Shown here piece after piece: positions 57,401 through 64,000 of a stretch of 64,000 nucleotides of DNA. Position numbers and translations under genes: made by a program. The stretch is from assembly GCA_037178975.1 (NCBI GenBank), contig JASJZH010000002.1, positions 4,402,001 through 4,466,000 on the forward strand, written 5' to 3'. A model generated the notes under the pieces. That model was not told the origin of the DNA and ran no database searches. It was given only the letters and a program-made list of their open reading frames with translations. Source of the DNA: Oscheius tipulae (Eukaryota; Nematoda; Chromadorea; Rhabditida; Rhabditidae). Every line of letters begins with the position of its first letter. Position 1 is the first letter of the stretch.

Positions 57401-58141
57401 TCAGTTGTTTTTCTTTTCCTCTTCTTTGACAGCTTCAGGCTGTGAATTTTCTTTAGCTGGTGCTGCCGACTGAATAGCCAGAATGACTCCCACGAAAAAG
57501 ACCAAGAATACCGTGTAGAATCCTTCATGTAAGGCAGAGAATAGTCTGTGTTTGATCTGAATCAAATTTACGGAGGCTCCTGGACCAAAATACCTGACAG
57601 CCACGGACAGCGGCCACAAGAAAACCCAAACCTGTAGCCAATTTGACCAATTCCCACACCTTCATGTCTTTACCCGAAGCGAAACCAGAACAGCTGAATA
57701 TTGATTTGTTTATATGCTGTTTTTGACTCACAGCATCATCAAAAATATTCCCACAACTGCTCCAAATGCATGGTAGATTCTCTCAAACGCCCCGACCTGA
57801 ATATTACTTTTTTTCGAGCTGAACTTTTCTGAACTCACGACATTTTTCTGGTGGTAGACGATAGATCCTGCCGATTTGTCCGAAAGATCGAGATCTATAG
57901 GAAGATTCAGAGACCATACGTAGCCATGCATCCAGATGGCAGAGAAGAGGAAATCAAAGACATGCCAGGCGAAAAATACAGCCACGAGACCTCTGTTCCG
58001 AATTGAAAAAGATAAAAAGTGAACATACCTAAAGGACAGACCGAGTCCTCTACGGATTTTCTTCTCCAAAGGAGAAAATGTCTCGGGGTCTTCAGGCTCG
58101 AGAAGGCAGACATTATCGACGAGTCTTGACAATCGCTGCAT
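57401..58141 (-). CDS. unknown multi-span membrane protein
   Basis: Not recognised. Four or so exons joined in phase: MQRLSRLVDNVCLLEPEDPE, then EKKIRRGLGLSFR, a membrane segment GLVAVFFAWHVFDFLFSAIW, PIDLDLSDKSAGSIVYHQKN, a second segment VGAFERIYHAFGAVVGIFLM, KVWELVKLATGLGFLVAAVR, and a last exon with ALHEGFYTVFLVFFVGVILA before a Lys/Glu-rich tail (KEEEKKNN) and TGA at 57401. Three to four membrane spans are expected. The first exon region is open upstream of the ATG (to about 58252) after a TTCCTCTAG acceptor but contains no earlier ATG. The acceptor lies about 90 bp after the TTC4 stop on the same strand, an operon-like layout. Start choice rests on it being the first ATG. Confidence 0.68.
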
Positions 58142-58344
58142 GGTGAGGTCGATCGTTCTCGGATCAATGCAAGTTGCCTTGACCGCGTTTGGAGAGACGG
58201 GCGAACACGGTTCGGGAAGACGATTAGCTCCAATGTAAACTGCAATTATCTAGAGGAAAAATTAAGACCAATAAAAAACTATAGCAAAACGTTTATGATA
58301 AAAACCGGATAACAAGAAATCAAAAATTAGGTAAAATAGAGAAA

Positions 58345-59973
58345 TTATTTGACGATGAAATGATCGAATCCATCGGAAGAGCCGATTTTTTGGAGCTTCT
58401 CCATCACATGCTTCGAGGAAAAAATCTGAAACGAAACTTTTTCAGGACCCGCCCAAAAGCTAACCAAAATGGTAGGAAGTCCGTGTCTGATTTGGTAGTT
58501 CGGAGCGGAGAGAATCTGTCCAAATGTGAGCTTCTTCTTGACTTCGATCAGGAACTCGTCGTATTCCGACGTCACGAAATATCTCACTGATCTGGGCCTA
58601 AAATCATTTTTGACAGGAAACCAGTTCAAAATCACTTGTAGAGGTGGTCGGGATCGAACGGCGCTTGTTCGGCCAACACACTGTCCATAAGTTCTTCCAC
58701 GCCACACGTCTCGCTGACTTCTGTAATGACATCCGTGTAGCCGACCTCGGGATACTGTAGCATGATGGGCCAGACGAGGTTCATTTCCCAGTCCAAGGTC
58801 ACTTTGTCGTGTTCCTGGAAGTTATCTAGTCTGAACAAAAATAAGGCGACTAACGTGTGAGACCTGAGCCAGCTGTACTCGTATCCTCGCATAATCGAAT
58901 AGTTCCGGATGATCGAATGGCACCCGAGGAGCCATATTCAGCTTCCGTTCCTTTAGAGCCGCCAACAGCTTTGTCTTTTCTGTCAAGTCGGCCTTTTCCT
59001 ATATTGGCAACTGTAAAAAATGTTTAAAAAAAATGACGAACCTCTTCTCTGCGTTGCTTGTTCTGCTTCCGCTGGACAGCGTACTTGACTTCCGCATCCT
59101 TGTACAAATTATCCAGATCCTTGAGCAGTTTCGTCTCACCTTCCACCACATTTCCTCCATCCTCGGTCTCCTTGGTCAGGGCGAAGAGCTTCTTGCTCTG
59201 ATCGATCAAATCGACGGCCTCCTTTCCGTAGCCGAGTTTCAGCAGGCTTTCTACTGCATGAATAGTCGCCTGAAAACAGTAAGGAAAAAGGTTAAAGGTA
59301 AAGAATATACCTTCAAATTGGTAGGGTCAAAGCGTCTGGCCTGAATAGCGTCTTTGATGGCACTGCGATAGTTCTCGAGATATTTGTTCGAGGCTGCTCG
59401 ATTGCTGTACAGTATCCCGTTCAGTTTTCGATCAAAACAGCGTGCCTTGATACCTGAAAAATTCATTATGTAAACAAAAAAATATATACCTTTAGTGTAG
59501 CATTCGATGGCCCAGCGATACTTTTTGTTCTGGAAGTGTTTGTTTCCTTCGGCCTTCTGCTTTTCCGCCGTAATCTGCTTATCTTCAGTCGAATCCTCCT
59601 CGTCATATTTCATGGCCTAAAAACGAATTTTTTTGTAGACATGATATAAATTTAGTTACCTGCATAGCTGCAATGGTATCGCCGTATTTTCCATTGAGAC
59701 AGTCATTAATATTCGTCTTGTCGGTCATAAAACAGGGATGCTGCTCAATTTCCTTGCACCACTCGTCAAAATCGAATGGCTTCTTCGTTTCTGGATTCTC
59801 CGCCTCCCGATCTCGCTGGAAAAGACAAAATATACGCTGTGAAAAAGGCAGACCTTTTTGGTGGCCATTTGTTCCATGAATTCATCGAGCTCATCGTCGA
59901 GTTTTTGAGCCAAGGCAGCTCTTTCGGCATCACTGAGCTTTTTTCTGGTCTGGGGATACAATGATCCGTCCAT
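58345..59973 (-). CDS. TTC4: TTC4/CNS1 Hsp70-Hsp90 co-chaperone
   Basis: TPR co-chaperone linking Hsp90 and Hsp70 in the cytosol and nucleus. Start MDGSLYPQTRKKLSDAERAA, five nt after GTCTTTTCAG. The N-terminal signature KPFDFDEWCKEIEQHPCFMT is followed by TPRs: KQKAEGNKHFQNKKYRWAIE, ILYSNRAASNKYLENYRSAI, ATIHAVESLLKLGYGKEAVD. A charged helix (KYAVQRKQNKQRREE) leads to the C-terminal wheel domain: HDKVTLDWEMNLVWPIMLQY, PEVGYTDVI, YFVTSEYDEFLIEVKKKLTF, LPTILVSFW. Ends GFDHFIVK at 58345. About 390 residues, normal for the family. The gene is first in a possible two-gene operon with the membrane protein downstream. Confidence 0.93.
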
Positions 59974-61024
59974 TTTAGCTGAAAAGACCGATTATCGCCG
60001 TTGCCAAAGCTTGAGTGAAAGGAAATTTTTTTCATCTCGTTTAAACAACTTTTCCAACTAGCGTTGTAATCGATTACCAGCAGCCTACGGCTGCTTCGCA
60101 GTCGTTTGGGTTTCGGTTAACTTTCTAGTCGAGCTACCACAAATTGTGCGAGATTTCTATACACCTTTCCGCTTACAGCTGACTTGCCACTTAATTGTCA
60201 ATAGTTCTTTACCTGCCATCTTTACTTCGTGGCCTCGGTCAAACAAACAGACAAACAAACACACAGAGTCAACCACAGACACCATTACGCTTTCATAGTT
60301 TAGATCTCAACGAAAGCTGGCGCTGGGGAAAATGGAACGAAAGAAGACAGCGAAGAAAATAGAAGAAGGTTCAAATTCGCGCGGAAAGTAATCCTATACA
60401 ATCGCACCAGCTTTAAAAAAAATTTCGGTTTTCCTTTAGATTATACGTTTTTTAATTGCTTTTTAAGGTAAGAGTTGTGCATAAAAGTAGAAAAAACTAA
60501 CTATTGAATGGCAACGTAAGCGCGCCCCAACTCAAACAAGCCAGCCCCAGCGCGAAGTTAAAAATTGGCGTCATGCCAAGGATTCGCGTGATCGACTGAT
60601 TTCTCTGGATCTCGCTTGATCCTCGCAATACCCTACGTCTTTATTCAAACCGTTTGACCAAAAACATCCCTCTATTGACTAATTATTGCTTGTTGTAGGC
60701 AAATTAAACGCTTTGGCTTGGACACTTTGCTTCTTCCTGTTACTGTTTACACTACTCCGCACAACAATCTTTTTATAACTTCCACACTGCTCGTACTGCT
60801 ACTGAAGTATTATATTGCTGGAAAAATAAACAAAATATCATCAGATTCCTTTTTTTTTGTTTTTCCAATAGTTTTCAATATCCTGTTCTTGTTCAAAACA
60901 GGTGTCTTCATTTTTATCTTGCCACAGTTTCAATCTTCATCGGATTCATGTCCATTTTCACCATCGAACCTTGCAGGATGCAGTAAAAGTCGGTCCGCCC
61001 CGCACTCTACCAAAAAGTAAGATC
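59974..61024. other. divergent intergenic region with dispersed repeat
   Basis: About 1 kb between TTC4 (minus) and CDC14 (plus). 60181-60300 (GACTTGCCACTTAATTGTCA ... CAAACAAACAGACAAACAAA) resembles the repeat near 39581 and 42963. The rest is A/T-rich and presumably promoter. Confidence 0.45.
60181..60300. repeat. dispersed repeat, member 3
   Basis: More diverged member: GACTTGCC...ACCTGCC...CGTGGC...CAAACAGACAAACAAAC...CACCATTACGC, with the CAAA tract expanded. Confidence 0.4.
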
Positions 61025-63666
61025 ATGGTAGCATCCGTCGTCGACGCGGAACTCCTGTACGGCCAGGTAGCCGAGATTCTTCCCGATCGTCTTTTCTTCG
61101 CTTCCCTCAAAGACGCTCCCAGAGTCGATCCCACAATCCGCTACGTGCGCGTCGACGAAAAAGTGAGTTTTTTTATTGCTTTCTTCCAAAATCCTTGTTC
61201 AGGTCCACTATGAGCCATTTTATACTGACTTCGGGCCGTTAAATCTTTCCGTTTTGTATAGGTTTTGCGAATTTGTTCACTCTCTCCTGGATACCTCAAA
61301 ACATAAGCGAAGACTCTTCATGTATACTTCAGTAGATGAAAAATGTCGAGTGAACGCCGCCTACATCATGGGCGCTTATCTGGTCAGTCTTATCTCCTCT
61401 TTTGAATCTACTGGCTCTGTTCCAGGTCATCTACCATCGAGTATCAGCCGACTCTGCTTACTTGCGGGTCAAGGTTGCAGAGCCGCCTCTCTTCATCGGC
61501 TTTCGCGATGCTTCCTTGGGTGAACCTACGTATCTTCTCCATTTACACGATGTCCTTAGAGGAGTAGAAAAGGTTCATTTTCCTTTTGGCAGTACTCATG
61601 GGATCTTGTAGGCGATGTCGCTGAAATGGCTCGACTTCAAACATTTCGACGCGGAAGAGTACGAATACTATGAGAGAGTCGAGAACGGCGACCTGAACTG
61701 GATCATTCCTGACAAAGTGCTCTCCTTCTGCGGACCTCACAACGAGAGCAGAATAGAAGATGGTCAATTTTTTCCTAACTTTTTTTCTATATTCAACTTC
61801 AGGATATCCGTATCATTCACCGGAGACCTATTTCCCCTACTTTCGTAAAAACAACGTCACGACAATCATTCGCCTCAATATGAAGATGTATGACGCGGAA
61901 AAGTGAGTCGTGATTCTTTATTTTCGTCTCATTTTCCAATCCAATTCAGATTCCGCAGAGCCGGCTTCGACCATGTGGATCTATTTTTCATTGACGGCAG
62001 CACACCATCTGAGGAGATCGTTCTCAAATTTATCGACGTCGTCGATCGCGCGAAAGGAGCCGTAGCTGTACATTGCAAGGCCGGTCTCGGCCGAACCGGA
62101 ACGCTGATTGCCTGCTGGATGATGAAGGAATACGGGCTGACCGCAGCCGAGTGTATGGCCTGGCTCAGAATTTGTCGGCCGGGCTCGGTAATTGGTCCCC
62201 AACAGGAGTTCCTTGTCGCGATGCAGAAGTTTTGCTGGTCACGCTCTGTCGCCGTCCATATGGCAAAGAAAAAGAGGGCCGAGATTGCCGACTCGTCTGC
62301 TCTGTGTTCTTTCAGAGGTCTCACTTCCAAGGTATCATTTAATCTCGAATCATTCATAGAAACTGTTTAGGTTGACGACATTCGGCTCTCTCCAAAAACT
62401 CGTCTCGGAATGATCGAAAATTCGAAGGCACGACCGAATATTCTACCTATCAGACGCGCAAAACGGACCAGCGGGTGTGAGATTGGACTGGTCGATGAGG
62501 TTCGTATTTTTTCTTTTTTTTATTCGCCTCTTTTCAGACAGAGTTAGACGAGAAAGGTCGTTCGCAAGGAGACCGTCTGCTAGCCATGAAGGCCCGTAGT
62601 CAACACGCAGCCGGTTCTTCCTCGACCAGCAGCCCAAATGGCAACATTCCGACCGCCTACCGAGCCTACGAAACGCCCAGGACGCCGTCTAAGAGCGAAC
62701 GAAACGGAAATCTCGTCTATCATCAAGTACTGACATATTTTTAATCTTTTCAATTCTCTCATTCAGTCTATGAATCCACATGTCGCCAGATCCTCGGCCT
62801 TCTCGAGCCGTTTCTCGTCACCAACTACTCCGATCAAGCAGCCTTCTCCAGCCGTTTCCTCGCCTGCCCCCTACAGATCTCATCTTGTCTTGAGGAACCA
62901 ATCTATCCCTGTCCCGGTGAGTCTTTTTCTGCATGGCATGGCATGGGTTGTGTGTTTCTGCACTTTGAACCACGGGAAAAGGAGACAACATGGACTAAAC
63001 CTCTTCTCTTCAGCTGCGCTTCGCCGACCCACCCTACACTACCACGATTCCGCACATTTCCAGAACCCCTTACGGTTCATATCGCATTCCGCCACCGCCC
63101 AACTTCTGCTAGATGGCCGTCCGTCGCTTTTCTGTACAATGTTTAGTTCTCTGTTCAATTGGTTTTAGATACCACAAAAAGAAGGGAGGTCAAGCTCCCA
63201 CCACACCTATTTTAGCCACTGTTTTTCAGACTTGTAAAATATAATTCACACAGCACTGTCGTTTGTTGCTCTTGTGTCTTACGCTTTTGTTAATAAATAT
63301 TTTTAGACCGACCTAATTCCGCCCATTTTCAGATGTCGAATCTTGTCTCGAGAGTCACGGTAGCTCCGGCTTCAAAAGCCACTCCTGTGCGTCTTTCGAC
63401 GAGCAGCAAATCGACATCATCTTTGAGAAAGGTCACTGGAGCTAGGACCAGAACATTACCGTATCCTTCGGCTGGAACCCGGGTTGAAATGGCACCTTCT
63501 CCGGCTGTTGGCTACGAACTTCGCTCCAGGACCTCGCTCTCCTCAACTCCGCTGTCAGCCGCGGCAATGGCTCTCCCGCCCAATTCGGAAGCTCTCATCG
63601 GGGTGAGTTCAGAGAGGAAATGAATAAAAAAACATTCAGAGCCGTCGCAAGAAGCGCAGTACTTAA
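61025..63666 (+). CDS. CDC14: CDC14 dual-specificity phosphatase
   Basis: Dephosphorylates CDK sites at mitotic exit and cytokinesis. Start [20 protein letters not shown]. The N-terminal DSP-like domain has [33 protein letters not shown] and [20 protein letters not shown]. The catalytic domain has [59 protein letters not shown], the P-loop [17 protein letters not shown] (Cys and Arg of HCX5R present) and [17 protein letters not shown] Ser/Pro-rich tail follows. At NQSIPVP (about 62919) the message can continue into an exon ending RIPPPPNFC with TAG near 63113. Alternatively it can skip to exon 63333 ([20 protein letters not shown] ... [11 protein letters not shown] at 63664-63666). The 63333 exon starts with ATG after TTTTCAG, so it might instead be a separate small gene. 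Confidence 0.9.
63292..63297 (+). promoter_or_regulatory. poly(A) signal of the short CDC14 form
   Basis: AATAAA 180 nt after the TAG of the short form and about 35 nt before the acceptor of the 63333 exon. Confidence 0.5.
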
Positions 63667-64000
63667 CTTCTCCAAAGAAATATTGCACATTTAATGTGCT
63701 CTCTTCGTCTGTACACATCGCTGGCGATACCTTCTCGTCTCAAATAGAACAAGCTTAGCATTTACTCAAACTCTCTTCTAGCCATTCGTTCCTAGTTCCT
63801 ACCAATTGTGCAAACTGCCAAAAAAAAACAAGTTCTAGTTTCACTTGAACCCTCCGCCTTTAGTCTAAAATGTACAGCCTCATTTCCTCTATCTCATGCT
63901 AAAAGTGTGCTCTTCTGCGTAATTCTAGCTGCTGTGATCAATTGTAACCACTACTTACTGCCGAAGAATGAACAATATGTATCTAATTATCCACTGATAC
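63667..64000. other. downstream flank
   Basis: No gene, repeat or RNA recognised in the last 330 bp. Confidence 0.4.

Noticed and set aside
1-64000. CRISPR arrays, bacterial operons, phage or insertion sequences
   Set aside because: No such repeats or gene families are seen; introns, collagens and SL RNAs mark a nematode nuclear genome.

Overview
The window is nuclear DNA from a free-living or parasitic nematode. Evidence: dense genes with mostly 35-60 nt GT-AG introns, two cuticle collagens, 5S rRNA genes paired head-to-head with spliced-leader (SL) RNA genes, and acceptor-like TTTCAG sites just before many start codons. The 22-nt leader in the SL genes is of the SL2 type (GGTTTTTACC...CTCAAG), and no SL1-type leader is present here. 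An SL2-type-only set would fit an early-branching (Dorylaimia/clade I-like) nematode, but that placement is inference.

Layout. 1-4.9 kb: no supported gene. 4.98-6.48 kb (+): FMRFamide/myosuppressin-type peptide GPCR. 6.6-11.8 kb (-): two or three tandem secreted proteins made of lustrin-type Cys-rich repeats. 12.4-13.5 kb (+): CPG4/DUF19-like surface protein. 13.8-15.3 kb (+): AAR2 splicing factor. 15.5-17.7 kb (-): BTB-zinc-finger protein. 20.0-23.3 kb (+): secreted PAN/apple-domain protein whose 734-nt intron holds a complete 5S rRNA gene and SL RNA gene. 23.5-29.2 kb (-): XPF/ERCC4 nuclease, with inositol-3-phosphate synthase nested on the opposite strand inside its large intron. 30.2-32.1 kb (-): nematode-type globin. 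32-36.7 kb: gene-poor, with dispersed repeats.

36.7-45 kb (+): a Shaw-type voltage-gated K+ channel locus. It has one T1 tetramerisation module followed by two complete tandem S1-S6/C-terminus cassettes that accept the same splice phase. 47.5-49.9 kb (+): rapsyn. 50.7-54.9 kb (+): two cuticle collagens with a small unknown secreted gene between them. 54.9-57.2 kb: two tandem 5S-SL units, one interrupted by a 5'-truncated non-LTR retrotransposon with a 14-bp target-site duplication, the other carrying a stray copy of an exon from the PAN gene. 57.4-60.0 kb (-): TTC4/CNS1 co-chaperone and a downstream membrane-protein gene in operon-like arrangement. 61.0-63.7 kb (+): CDC14 phosphatase with two possible C-termini.

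The strongest leads are the K+ channel with duplicated pore cassettes, the intronic 5S-SL locus with its ectopic exon copy, and the SL2-type leader variants. Exon boundaries were read by eye from splice signals, phase and protein continuity. Coordinates of multi-exon genes span start to stop codon including introns.
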